NCBI GenBank assembly: GCA_964023205.1
Contig: OZ026837.1
Location: 12,439,479-12,503,478, forward strand
Length of the DNA stretch: 64,000 nucleotides
DNA from: Lutraria lutraria
Lineage: Eukaryota; Mollusca; Bivalvia; Venerida; Mactridae
Direction: 5' to 3'
Notes under the pieces: generated by a model
The model's database searches: none
What the model was told of the DNA's origin: nothing
What the model saw: the letters and a program-made list of their open reading frames with translations, nothing else
Shown: piece after piece, positions 12,901-25,304 of the stretch
Layout: each line of letters begins with the position of its first letter
How positions within the stretch are numbered: the first letter of the stretch is position 1
Translations under genes and position numbers: made by a program

Positions 12901-14174
12901 TAACCTTGATTAGAAAAACGTAGGTATGGTCCACAAAGTCAATGGAGAAGGCTTATCTCCAATTAAGCATTTGTCTGTTGACAACAATGATACAGACTAC
13001 CTGCCCCCAGGAAGAGGCACTAGCTACTGCATTCGAAAAAATGTCTTCATCCGAGAACTATTCAGAAAATATTAAAGTGAAGAGACTTATTGCAGGATGC
13101 AGATAGGTCTTTGCATTGCCATCTTTCATTATTGTCTGATTAATTGTTTACTAGTATTTTTGTTGTATGACCTATCAACTCTATAATTTTAGCAGCCATA
13201 TTGGATTTATATCATGCATAATCAACATTAAAATACAAAAGTTCTCAGTATTTATCATTATCAAAGGTTAAAAATGTCTTAGGCATAATTCTTAAGTTAA
13301 ATAATTGTAGTGGTTCTAGAATGTCATTTTTGTGTTTTACACAGTTTATGCCCAAAATTACATTGTGAGCTTTATAAGTTCAATATTGACTTTGAAAAGA
13401 AATTCATCACAAATAATATAAAAGTAATTTCTTTTCTTCATACATGTGTAATTAGAATATGACAAAATAGTCAAATTTGGAATTAAACAGTAAAACAATT
13501 TGGCGGCCATTTTGGATTGGAGCGGCCATATTGGATTTATGCAATGAATAATCAAGTTCATTAAACTACAAAAGTTGTTAATATTCATCAATATCAAAAG
13601 TTAAAAGTGTCTTGGGCATAATTCTGAACTTGAACAAAATTAATATAGTGCTCTAGAATGTCATATTCGAGTTTTTATACAGTTCATGCCCAAAATTACA
13701 TTGTGTGCTTTTATATAAGTTTCACTATTTTTTTTTTTTTAAATTAATTCATCATAAATAAGATAAAAGTAATATTTATTCTTTTTACATTTGAAATTAG
13801 AATGACTGATATAAGAGGCAATCAGTCAAAATTGGATTTAAACAGTAAAAACAACATTTTGGCGGCCATTTTGGATTATGGCGGCCATTTTGGATGCGAC
13901 TCGAGAGTAAAACTAAATCAAAATGATGTATTTTATCAATACACATCATCTTGGAAAATTAAAACTCATTTGGCCAAATAGTTTTTGATTTATACATCGA
14001 TTCCTGAAATTCCCAGTTTTATTTATTTTTTTCAACTTTTAGCCCCAAAATATCGCTTTTGCACCATGGGATTCTTGGGGACTTTTTTCTGGGTGTTATT
14101 CACCACAAACAGAACCAACATACCAAAAATGGCTTATGTACTAATTAATTCCCCAAAAAAATTATGATGACTGG
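9964..14174. mobile_element. ~4.2-kb element with long terminal inverted repeats
   Basis: The sequence from 9964 (CCAGTCATC) inward to about 10160 is matched in reverse complement by the sequence ending at 14174 (GATGACTGG). Shared blocks include TTAGTACATAAGCCATTTTT, GAAAAAAGTCCCCAAGAATC and ATGGTGCAAAAGCG. Further in, both ends carry GGCGGCCAT/ATGGCCGCC motifs. The arms are roughly 80-85% similar by eye and over 190 bp long. The interior (10.5-13.1 kb) has only short open frames (12036-12263, 12550-12738 and others) with no transposase motif I recognise. It is either a decayed autonomous DNA transposon or a large non-autonomous one. Exact edges and target duplication are unclear. Confidence 0.7.
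13192..13888. repeat. subterminal tandem units in the 4.2-kb element
   Basis: Two consecutive units of about 330 and 359 bp start at 13192 and 13522, each opening with GC(A/G)GCCATATTGGATTTAT. They share the order: ATAATCAA, TTAAAA-type linker, GGCATAATTCT, TCTAGAATGTCAT, ATGCCCAAAATTACATTGTG, and then GGCGGCCATTTTGGAT. A final GGCGGCCATTTTGGATG at 13880-13888 closes the second unit. Confidence 0.75.
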
Positions 14175-15112
14175 ACTACTAGTTTAACAACCGAAGTTGA
14201 AAAACATAGTACTTTGGGCCGCATAAAAAAATCATGTGCGCCGAGTGACAGGTATGGAAAGCTGAACTATCGGTCCAAAAATCAAAGACCAGACTACGGA
14301 CATTTATAATCTGTATGCAAGTCTTTTATCGTCATTTTTAAGCTTGTCTGGGTTACAACATGTTAGTTCCAGTGACAGGTGCTGCTATTTTTTTTATTGA
14401 ATATTTAAATACAAAGAGAATAGTTCTGTTCATATGCTATTCACAAGACCCAATGTGATACTAAACCTTGCAGACAAGGTGCATATCTGCACAGTATAAA
14501 AGATAAAAACACCTTCTTTGAAGACGAGCATGAAAGAAACATTCCTGTGATGTTTGATTTAATTATCAGCAATGGTTTTGAAAAAGAATTTATGTGAATG
14601 TTATAGAAGATAACAAGCAAAAACAGGAATGATTATATTCCTTTCTTCATGATGCAATTTCCATTTACCATAGCAACTAAATACAACAAAGAAAACAAAC
14701 AAATTGGTAACTGTTTTCATGTTTTTTTTTATTGTTTTACACTGTAAACACATGATAAACAAATAAATTCATTAGTTGCAACTACTGAATGCAAACAATT
14801 ATTTTACACAATTTCGAAATAGAATAAAGAAGTAAGAAGACATATCTAAAAACATACACAACTTGAAAGGCCATAGAAAATTAATTCCGAAATTCTCATC
14901 CTAATATGCCCTTTAACTCGGCCTTTAAAATCAATCTGCTACACGAGTTCTATTAATTAACACATTGAAGAGCTAACATATGAAGCTCACTTGGCCTGAA
15001 TCTTTAATTCCAGAATCAGAATCTTGTTGAACTCAGAAGTCTGACATACTTTTATAAGCAAGAAAAAGTAATACTTACAGTAAAAACAAGATGAAGTATT
15101 AATTTAAAACAC

Positions 15113-15335
15113 AATGCCCCCTCCTGTATACCTCGACCTACTGACCTTAGAATGCACAGGTCCTGTAGAGGCTGTCAGGTAGCTTGTTAAGAGGAACCAA
15201 CATAAATATCAAGTTTGATGATTGTAGGACAAGGCATTCTGCTTTTATAGGCAAGGTTAATTGGTACAAACAAACAGAAAGACAGACAGGCAAAAACAAA
15301 ATAATTTTATGCCTGATCTATTGATACAGGGGGAC
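15113..15335. repeat. dispersed repeat with TGACCT and GCAAGGT motifs
   Basis: Shares ATGCCCCCTC, CTACTGACCT, ATGCACAGGTCCT, TAGAGGCTGTCA, AAGTTTGATGATTGTA and TTTTATAGGCAAGGT with 62082-62268 in the same order and strand. A diverged copy in the opposite orientation lies at 40049-40235, and a partial relative at 15603-15735. It ends in an ACAG-rich tract. Family name unknown. Confidence 0.65.
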
Positions 15336-17941
15336 AAAAATGTGTTCAAATAGGTGTTTATAGTAATTGCATGTAAAAATAATTTACAAGATATTTCTAT
15401 CAATAAAAGTATAAAATTAATAAAATACACCAACCCGCCCATACAGTTTTCCAAAATTTGAATGAGAATCTTTTAATTAATTTTCTATTTCCAAAGTAAA
15501 GCAGATTTAAGAATTAATACACACAAAAGACATGGAAAGTCTAAATTGTGAAAAAAACATGGTTAATTCACATATACATATATCAAGAACTGTTTGTGAA
15601 ACATGGATGCCCCCTCGCTAACTTGACCTTTGACCTACTGACCTCAAAATTAATAAGGGTCATCTACATGTGATGACCAACTTCCCAGCCAAATCTGAAG
15701 AGCTTAGGCTCTAGTCGTTTTCTAGTTATTGGTCAGACAATGTTTGCTTACGGAAGGACTGACCATAGGACCGACATGTGCAAAGCAATACACACCATTT
15801 TCTTCGAAAGGAGGCATAATAATGTAATTATAGTGAAGAGATGATGATCATAAATTATAATGCACACATGTTTATGTTGATGACATACATGTATATTAAA
15901 TAAACTGACATTTTCGATGAGATTAAAATGTTGCAAAATGTAAAATTACAACAATGTAAGCAACATGTTTACACTGACCATATAAATACCTGTCTAATAA
16001 TTATCATCTAAAAGAACATTAACTAGGCGAACTTTGGTAAAGCAACCATTACACCTGATGTAGGACAAATAATTAACACTAAAAAAAGTTCTTCCAAAAA
16101 AGTTTCTATATCATTATTGTCAATATGATGGACTAAGGGTAAACTACATCAGTTAAAGTAACATATTCAGATTCATTCAGAAAATATATTAAATTTAACT
16201 CACCTAGAGAAGGCATTTAAATATCAGTGAATTTTTTAAAATAAATTAGGCAACTGCCCTAAAGTTTGAGGAATTATCAACAGAAAGTCACTGACATTAG
16301 ACCACAATAATGTAACAGAATATATAAGAATTAAGGAGCAATCCATACGATATATGAGCATATGCATACATAAAAATTTCCCATGCAATATAGATATCAT
16401 TGTCTGATACACACAGTCACATACATCACCTGTGGGATTTTTCACGGTTGATTTGCCATTTTGATAGAACAGAATAGAATATACATAAACAAAGTGAAAC
16501 GACGCTTTCATTTTTGATACTCTCAGATCGTGTGGTCTGATCGGCTGTCAAGCATATTACAAGATTGTACTGCATCCAATCAGACTATGGCATTGACTAT
16601 CTATCAAATTGGCTAATTGATAGTGAAAAATCCTGCTGTTGATGTATGTAGCGGAGTGGAGTCAGTAATCATGGGTATCCAACAATGTATAGATATGTGT
16701 CATATTGAAGATTTGAACCTAATGAGTTTTCAGTTAAATTTATCCCTTCCATATAATTTAGGTCAGAGAATTAAAAACAAGCTCATTGAATACCATAGAA
16801 ATAAAATGATTTCAATAGTTCTAAACTATCATTTTCCCAAACTGTAAAAAATTTAATTCAACATGTAATCAATCATCTAAATTGTCTTACTTTTAAATAA
16901 ACATGGGCATATCTTTTATAACACAATTCATTTTAAAAACATGATTATATTACTGATATGGAATATTTAAAAACTTTACTCGAATAAATAACATAACATG
17001 CTTTGATTATTGCCATTAATGTTGTGAAAATATGCAACAATAGTAAGTGAAACAAGGATGTGACATCAGAACCTCTAAAAAATGTGAAATTGAGCCAAGT
17101 CACTGAATGATACACCAGATACTAAGATATTGTATCATTAAGCTGACCATCAACAAAGGAAATACACAGAAATTGGATCAATTTGCATCTCTGATGATGA
17201 GCAATAAAATGGAATAAATCATAAGAAATTATGTTTTCGCAATCTTCACTAAGTTACCACATACAATTAAGGACAAAAGTAATGGTACATATAAATTTAC
17301 AAATGCGGACATATCCTTGTAAATAAAGAATACTGATACAAAATTAGCTAACATGTGAACAATTAAATCAGATACTCATATTTGTGTTGTTTACAAATTA
17401 CATGGCACAAAACAATCTCAACGTCATTTAATCAAGTTATGAATGAGACAGATTTAAATAGATACATTTATCACAACTATACATCATCACACAATGAATT
17501 CAAATAATCCAATTTCATCTAAGGAATATGAATTATTGCTTGAAGACATTTGATAAGAATAGCCTGTGACAAAATGCATATCTTACAAAATGATAAGAAA
17601 ATAGCTAATATGAGATAACATCAAAATACATTATTAATAACTTCATCTTGTTGAATACATTACCAGCAGAAAAATGTGATATGTATTATGATAAAAACAT
17701 AAAACGAAGAGTAATATCATAATGGTTTAAACATTGACATAGTGACTACCTCAAGAACTTTTTACAATATTTTAATAATAGTAAAAATGAAAACTGAACA
17801 ACTTATTGAATAAGTTGAATATGATATACATAAATCCATGATAGATTGTATGAAAGAAAAACATTCACTTTGACTGAACAAATCTCATAACATATATAAT
17901 TTTTATTGTATTCATTTATCAAGAAATCTCTTGGCATACAT

Positions 17942-18229
17942 TTAAAGCCCCATTAGCTTTTTGGATGTTAAAATTAAAAGTAGGTCTTATTTTACCAAGA
18001 GAGATGTCTTACCAGTGAAACTGACTTTTACTTACAATAAAAAGATTCTGAAATTTTCTTTTTTAATCACAAAGTGCATATAGAAATGTAGCATTTTTTC
18101 AATTATATATAAGAAAAAACATCTGACAACATTTTTACGAGATGTGGCCTAAGATGGGCATTTAATATGCCAATATTGTTTCATCTGTTGTTCTATATTA
18201 TTAAATTCAAAAAGCTAATGGGCCATTAA
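17942..18229. mobile_element. TTAA-flanked MITE, AGCCCCATTAGC family, copy 1
   Basis: A 288-bp element bounded by TTAA on both sides. The left end AGCCCCATTAGCTTTTT is mirrored by AAAAAGCTAATGGGCC at the right. The interior matches 55984-56318 in reverse complement (for example GACTTTTACTT, CTGAAATT, TTTTTTAATCACAAAGT). It lies in the presumed KMT5A 3' UTR. TTAA target sites suggest a piggyBac-like source, by inference only. Confidence 0.85.
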
Positions 18230-18315
18230 CATCATAAAAATTGAGGCTTCGCTGTCTCTGAACACAATACTGAGCTATTACAATTTACACAGCAGTAAAA
18301 TTTCGTGGGAGTAAA

Positions 18316-21300
18316 TCATGCTTTCAACCACGGATGAGATTCTAAAGATTCCCGACTACGGTCACCATAATCATACAAAAGTTCTTCTCCGGCATTTATA
18401 TCTCTAGATGCAGCAAGTATAAGGTATGGTCTATCACCAACACTGACTAGTTTAGTATGACAGTTTCCATTAGTTTTACTGTGATTCAGAAGACGACCTA
18501 ATTTACCACTTTCTGATGTCGCATCAATACTGAAAGATAGAAATAAACCAAGCATAGATGCAAGATGTAAAGAAAGCTTTGAAGAAGTTTTCTAGGGATA
18601 TCATTTAACAGAGATTTTAGTCATTATCCACTATTTGGAGATGATAACAAGTAAAAAATGAAGCTTATATAGATCAAACATTCATCCATGTATCAAACTC
18701 TGTCTCCCATTAGTAACTTAAACACAAGAACAACTGATAATTGCATGATATCAAACATAAGCTCGGCATTTTTAGGGAAGTTTTATCAGGAGATTTCTCA
18801 TGAGACTTAATGTACACACAGAAATAAAACTTAATTCCAGAAATGTCCAAAATGAAATACCTAGAAGCACAAAGGCAACATTTTGAGCCTGCTATAGTCA
18901 AGTGATGAAGTTGTATTATTATGAAGCGTACAAGCTGTTTTAGTCCAATTTTTTAACAGTATAAATGAATGTTGGACTTTAATCATAAAGACACCAGAGT
19001 CAAGAACTTACCAGTATTTTTTATTCTTAAACTGGAAATAATACATGTAACAGCCTTTGGTTGGATCTTTGGAGTACTTGACATCTCTGTTTTTAGCTTC
19101 AGGTATATCTATGAGATCACCAGCATATTCCACAACAAAATCACCTCGTAAAAACTTCTTTGTTGCCATAACACCACGACCTTTGTTCTCTATTTCTTCC
19201 ACCTTCAAAAATAATGTATAGAAACAATGACATAGTTTATAGAAACAATACAATTTTATCACTTTTACAGTGGAAATAAAAATATACATGGTTTTATGTA
19301 TAAGCACAACAAATGCATAGTAGTGCAGTCTTCGAAGTTAGCCCGTGACCTTGGACCGAGTCCACCAAAATGGCCATCCGTCCAGGAAATTTGAAAAGGT
19401 CAGTGGTCTGACGGTGCAGTAAATTTTTCAGTGATAATTTTACCACGTTTCAGAACGAAAAATTTAATATTTTAATCACTCTCGAAATATATGGTTTTAA
19501 CCAAATTATATGATATTTTGTATGTACATTGTACTCTTTTTGGTCCACTGAAATTTCATTCGGTCCAGTGAAGTTTGTATTTTCACTGGACCGAATGTCC
19601 GGTGCTTAAAAGTGTTTTCCGTGAATTGAACTGAAATATTAATTAAACCTTGCACCCAGTATTCTATCTTACAGGTCCTATATTACAATGTATAAATAAC
19701 TGAACAGTCAAGAACACATAACACTGTAATTATTATATGATCAGTTGTGGTAAACAAGATACTCAGGCCAGAAAAAAGTAACGTTTACAGCTACCTGACT
19801 GACCATTGGTGCCATTCATTAAGTTTCTTACAGCAAAATTGGAAGTCAAAAAACATTAAATTTTGGGGAAGAATCGTACCTCCTAAGTACAAAATGTATG
19901 TTTAGACAAAAATAGGTAACTTAAGTTTTGTGTTATGTTTACTCTATTTCTTGGTCAAGTAACTGCACGCACATTGATTCTTTTAAGCCTCATCATGCAC
20001 CAAAATAAGCATCCATCATAGTCTTTGTCTTGATAAGATTAAACTAGACTGAGGTTGATTATGTAAATTTAGAAGTAGATAATCCCAAAGAAAATACATC
20101 AAAACTGATGAATATGTGAAAATTCATTACCTTCAAACCATCCTCACAACCATTCAAAATTTTCGTTTCTAGCTCTGTCTCCTTTTCTTTCTATAAAATA
20201 ATATTTTTTACATAATAATTCATATATACCAACTCTATCACAAAACATCTTTATGTGAAGAAAACTATGACAAACTTGTACATTCACATTTAAACATTTA
20301 TGATACGAATCAATGTTAAATCATATCACAGCATATACAGATTATTATAAGTAAAATTTAAAAACTTCCAGCAATAATAAGATACCAAACAAACAATAAG
20401 AAATAGTTTTTACATCATTATACCAAACTCCATAGCAAAGGATAATATTCATCTAATTAACGACTTCAGGTAGGATACAGAATCATATTTGCCTAAAAGA
20501 AATGAAATTCGCTTATAGAGACTGTTTTTGTCACAAAAATGATGAAACTGTCTTAGCCTTGTGAAAAAAATGACATAACCAACAGCCAGTTTTGAAAATT
20601 CTTTGAGTCTGAGAATTCCCAGACTCTGAAAAAAATCTGTCTTTACCTTATGGGTATGAACACTGACAGAGCCAGTCTCTATTATAAATCATCATTATTT
20701 GGTGTAAATTTTGTAATCTTTTTACCAGACCCAATAATCTCTTAACTGAAATGTCACACAGACACAATAGACAAACTCTTATACATGGAAACGACTTGAT
20801 TTAAAACAGACATTTCAAGTACATTGTCAACAAATGACTGAAAAAGAGATGACTATTGAATATATAAGGCTTTATCAAAAATGTCTCACATTCATCAAAA
20901 AAAAAATACCTGGATTTCAGATTTGCTTTTCCTATCACTTCTTCTAACAGGAAAGTAGTCTGTGAGTAAAGTACTCCTCAATCCATCATCAACTTTCCTG
21001 AAAGTTTTAAAAATAAACAGTAAGCACAAGCATTCAAATGAAAACTTATTTCAACATGTAGTTTTAAGGGAAGTTATAATGGGACTATAATTACAGCATA
21101 TAAACATTATATTCTGCTTTGTTAATATCAAATTCAATTGACACATACTTAATGAATTATGCGTATTAATATAAAAGTATCATACATTTTAGAATTTTAA
21201 AATTCAATACTCATAAACTATACACCTACTGTTGCAGACAAATCCATGAAAAATTTAATCCAATGCAGCCTAACTCACTAAACAATAGAGTATCAATATT

Positions 21301-22734
21301 CCATTTATTCATTGCAATTTAACGAGTCATGTCTATCTGACTTGTGTCTAAATTATCAACATAGATTTAATTAAACAAGTTACTTTTTTCTAGGAGCTTT
21401 TGGCTTAGCTGGTCCATTTGCAGAATTCCCATTAGTCAATTCAGATTTGACAACAGTTTGTGTTTCTTTCTTTTTTCTACCTTTTCTTCTTGACTTTGGT
21501 CTTTTTATTTGCTTTTCGTCTGATGCAGGTTCTTTTTTTACCTCATCCTGTTCAATTTTAGCTACTTGCTCAAGTTTGTTTGCCAAACCCTGAAATAGTG
21601 AAGACATTAATTTTGACATTACTGAATCTGAATGATTTACAATAAAGGAGATAACATTAAAATATCACATGACTCATACAATTCCAATTCAATCAGTCTT
21701 TTCAAAGATAAAACACTTGTCGGTTGATCTAAACACAGGACAAGTGAAACTAACACTAGATAAATCACAGGCCCAAAAACTAGACTAATAGTCCTAACAG
21801 GGTAGTCTGGGGCATTTTCCAGTAATATTTTTGAAACTTTGAGATTTCTAATCGACCCAAATTTGTTTCTAACTCTAAGTAGCTAAATTGGTTGGTGGCC
21901 AATTATTATTGAGAACCCTTGCAAAATGAAATGCGCAAGTTAGTACTACATACAAACAAGACTTTAGAAGTGTCTATGAGAAGACTGAATGAGCCAATCT
22001 TAAGACATAGAAAAATCACCAAATCTAACAATATCGAATCAGTGGATTTTCTGAGAGAAAAAAACGTGACCATTAAGACTAAAAATAAAATAATATATCT
22101 AAAATCTGGTCTTTCTTTTAAAAACATACAAAGACCACTTGTAAACAAAGACTACTACTGCTACCTTTTTGCACACTGGAACGTTTTCCTCCTTTTCCTC
22201 TTTTATTTGCTCATTGCTACAATTATGCTCTTTTTCTGGTGAGGACTGTGGGGTAATTACAACAGATGAGGTAGATAAGTCGACAGCATTTTCCGTTACA
22301 TCTGAAATAAGAAAAGAAAGAACAATTAGCATACACATGAAACATTGCAACAATATATCACAATAATTCTTTTAAAAATTAAGAAAAAAGGAGTAGGCAT
22401 GTATTATTGCTTCAGATAAGAAGACTCAAAGCGTTTTTTACCATATGATATGAATTAATAAACCACAAAAAAACTTCTGTATGGTCACTGAAATGAATGT
22501 TAGAGAAATTAACTTTGACAAGACTTATAAACACTTTTAAGGAAAAATTTACAGATGAAACTTTGAATTTATGTATACTTTAATAATAATCTTGACAACC
22601 TGTGCATAGAGTACAAGATGGAATGCATTTTAAATACCTTCTGATTTTCGGAGTGTTGAGTCTTCATCTTCTTTGCATGGACTTGGTGGAAAATAATCGG
22701 TTATCTTGGAGGAATTTAGAACACTGTCAGCCAT
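18316..22734 (-). CDS. KMT5A: KMT5A (SETD8/PR-Set7), histone H4 lysine-20 monomethyltransferase
   Basis: Nuclear SET-domain enzyme that monomethylates H4K20 and acts in mitotic chromatin and replication control. Seven exons, minus strand: 22734-22638, 22301-22165, 21589-21384, 20997-20910, 20190-20131, 19202-19012, 18529-18316. All have GT-AG sites, phases fit, and the total is 993 nt (330 residues plus TGA), close to vertebrate forms. Residues 1-147 are charged and disordered with a basic tract RPKSRRKGRKKK. Residues 152-173 hold LLTDYFPVRRSDRKSKSEI, the conserved region before the SET domain. The SET domain (about 197-330) has KGRGV (203-207), FVVEY (218-222), GCYMYYF (246-252), NHS (275-277) and YDYGDRS (312-318), so it looks catalytically intact. 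The human EYHGD is EYAGD here, and there is one extra residue between NHS and the NC of the zinc-free loop. The start ATG opens MADSVLNSSKITDYF. Confidence 0.97.
19327..19607. repeat. dispersed GGTCCAGTGAA repeat, copy in KMT5A intron 6
   Basis: Reverse-complement relative of about 35205-35413 in SBNO1. Shared pieces are GGTCCAGTGAAAAT, CAAACTT(C/T)ACTGGACC, AGTGGACCAAAAA and, at the other end, a GAAGACT-terminated segment. The repeat lies just upstream (in the direction of transcription) of the GRG/FVVEY exon at 19202-19012. Confidence 0.65.
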
Positions 22735-23218
22735 AGTTTGCAAATGTGATTACTTCAGTTAAACTAAAAAATGATATATATAATAGTACAACTAAAAAGA
22801 TTTTGTGATTCATCATTATATATGTTACTCATAGATTTTTTTAAACAACAAAAACACTAGCAGTGTTGTAGTCCAATTAATTAGACTGTGACGGTGAGAG
22901 ACTTTAGATTTGGTCCTGTCCTGCACAGACCAACAAAGATCTGGATATTTGTGTGCGGAACAGCAACTAACCATATGATCACATTACAGTCAAGTGTAAC
23001 TGCAATGATGTAACGTCATCATGTATAGATCACAACAGATTAAAAAAATTAGTCTTAGTGAAGTTGGTCTATTTTTATTTTGCTCTTGATTCTTAAATCA
23101 TTGTAAAATAACATTAAATTATAGATCTTCTGTTTGATATTTATACATCCATAATATATATATGTAGTTAAATAAACCATACAATTTCAGGTCTTCCAAT
23201 AGGTTCATGATTCAATCA

Positions 23219-23391
23219 CAGGGGTGTGATTACTCCAAGAGCAAAAAAGCTGAAATACCCTACCCCCACCCCCTTACTCTTGCAAAAACATCATTTTTGA
23301 GTATGTCAGACTGAATCTGGACCCTTTTGTTTCAAAGATTTTAAGACAAAAAAGAGGAAATCAGCTGAAAGGAGGAAGAATCACACCCCTG
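23219..23391. mobile_element. 173-bp MITE with CAATCA target duplication
   Basis: Starts CAGGGGTGTGATT (23219-23231) and ends AATCACACCCCTG (23379-23391), a perfect 13-bp inverted repeat. It is flanked by CAATCA at 23213-23218 and 23392-23397. CAGGGG ends resemble hAT-type elements, but the visible direct repeat is 6 bp rather than 8, so the superfamily is uncertain. Confidence 0.85.
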
Positions 23392-24004
23392 CAATCATCA
23401 ATGTGATTGCTCTGTCAGTCTGTGTCTATGAAGTGATTTTTTTCTTATATTTACTGTTTTACAGCCTTAAACAGGCTGTTTCCCCTAGCCAAAAAATTAT
23501 ACTTTCCCCCAAAATGAAGTTATATTTCCCATTGAAAAGAAATTAAACTTTAAAGAAGTCCACAAACAGTAATTAAAAAATAAAAATGCAAAATAATCCA
23601 TGAAATCAAAGGCTACTATATGTCTAGTTCTGGGTCCCATAACTAAATTGGTCTTTTTTATTTCGTCTTGTTGACCATTTTAGTTATGGAATTGTCCTCT
23701 TACAAAGTCAACAGCTTAAGACGCTTGTTCATGCGTCTATTGAATCAGATCAATTTACATGCTTTCCAGAATGCTACGGACTTAATCCAAAGCATTTACG
23801 AGGAAAATTTTGAAATTATGGGTAGTATGAAACATCGGCAAAATGTTTGATAACTTTCGTCTGTTGATGGTATATTTTTGGTCATATTGATAGATTATAC
23901 TATATTTCATCGAATTGTACACAAGTTTTACGGAAATTTGTGCGTTAAATAGGAAAATGAACGCGACTCAGATTGAGTCGTTTACCTGTTAGCTTTTAAA
24001 GAAC

Positions 24005-24057
24005 AAGTGGCTTTGACGATGAACTGCAATGCAAACGTATCATCGTCAAAGCCCCTT
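24005..24057. repeat. 14-bp perfect palindrome (18 bp with one mismatch)
   Basis: GGCTTTGACGATGA (24009-24022) is exactly mirrored by TCATCGTCAAAGCC (24040-24053) with a 17-nt loop. The stem extends three more pairs (AAG/CTT) past one mismatch. Each arm carries TGACG/CGTCA, a CRE half-site core. It sits in the KMT5A-SBNO1 intergenic region and could be a foldback insertion remnant or a regulatory palindrome. Confidence 0.85.
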
Positions 24058-25301
24058 CGACTACTATATGTCAAGATTGACAAAAAAGATAGAATGGTCT
24101 TTATTTCATATTTTCCCATTTTCTGATTTATTGCGCTATATTTTCCCCTTCAGAAAGCCACAGATATTTTTGAAAATTCCAAAAATAATCACTGATGAGT
24201 CTTGTGTTTTTACGAATTTTGGGACGTCCACTCAAAATATATAAACATTTTTACATGCATTATATAAATACCCTTATGTTTAAATGTAAATTGAATTAAA
24301 ACAGAGAATACTTACATAATTTGAATTATTTGTAACAAAAAGTACTAACACTTCGGCGTCTGTATTTTAAAAAACAATCTCAATCATTTCGAACGCTTGA
24401 GATTTTTATATTAACACAAAGAAAAGAAACTAGAAAAAAGTGAGAGAAAAAACGAAAGTAACAAATAGTTTTATTTTCCCCCAATTTTCTTACATTAATG
24501 TATTTTCTCAAAACGATCTTTAAATTATATTCGAAAATACAATCTATCAGACCAGATGGTCACCGCGAAAAGATATTTTGGAGAAAAAAACAACAGAACG
24601 GATTGTTGGTAGTCTCTAATCTTTTCTTCAAAGGTTTGGTTCTGCGATATTTTTTAGATTTAATATCTAAGTGTAGATTCGATAAACATAATATCAAAAT
24701 AAATAGTGAATAAGTTATTGTTTATATTAATTTTATATTGATTACTGACTCATCACTTTGGTTTAAAGACTATGCGGTGCATTATGGGACATTGGGAAAT
24801 GGTCGATTCTTTCGAGAATAGGCCACGCTGAAATTTGTCAAGGAAAAATGGTCAGATATACCTTATTATTAAAGTGACAGGCCTAATTATGTCTACAAAA
24901 TGTTAATGAATATACTTGCTTTATTGTTTATACATTTTTATGATAAGAATATTAAGAGATAAGCAGAATTTCACAAAAGTTTGTGTCGGTTGATGGAAAT
25001 GATGTAAACATCAATTTTAGACGTATTAAACTCAATAACTTCCTGTTTTCATTTCATTCTGAACACAAATGTAATTGAGTCAGCGAAGGCTTTGATCTTC
25101 GATCTGTTCACAAATAAATATTTTAATAAAATATGTCGTGCTATGTTGTTAACAGCATGGTTTTCGCTCTCGGTTACAAATTTAAATGGATTTCCATACA
25201 TGATTAGATCTATAGTGGATAGGGACAATAATTTATTTTCTTTGTGTTAAATGACAATTGCTAGTCTGTTTTAAAGCGGCACAACAACGCAGTTAAGGAA
25301 A

Positions 25302-25304
25302 ATG
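25302..25304 (+). other. SBNO1: candidate SBNO1 start codon immediately before an intron
   Basis: AAAATG|GTATTT: an ATG directly followed by a donor-like GT. A phase-0 intron from 25305 to 25880 would give Met joined to [11 protein letters not shown], matching the near-terminal position of this motif in vertebrate SBNO1. No better first exon was found between 22.7 and 25.9 kb. An in-frame Met at 25734 would need retention of intron-like sequence. Confidence 0.3.

Larger units (their letters stand above)
14175..18315. other. 3' flank and probable 3' UTR of KMT5A
   Basis: No coding exon is seen. The right part is expected to hold the minus-strand 3' UTR of KMT5A; several AATAAA motifs occur on the minus strand (TTTATT on the plus strand), so the cleavage site cannot be fixed. 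The stretch holds two members of a dispersed GCCCCCTC/TGACCT repeat and a TTAA-flanked MITE. Confidence 0.5.
22735..25301. promoter_or_regulatory. divergent KMT5A-SBNO1 intergenic region
   Basis: KMT5A reads leftwards from 22734, SBNO1 rightwards from about 25.3-25.9 kb. The region should therefore hold both promoters, but no TATA box, CpG island or clear initiator stands out by eye. It contains a MITE (23219-23391), a long palindrome (24005-24057) and a short inverted repeat CGACTCA-GAT-TGAGTCG around 23960. Open frames here look random. Confidence 0.5.

Noticed and set aside
21919..22242. 107-codon plus-strand open frame in KMT5A
   Set aside because: It lies antisense to KMT5A exon 2 and intron sequence, with low-complexity translation and no splice or start context.
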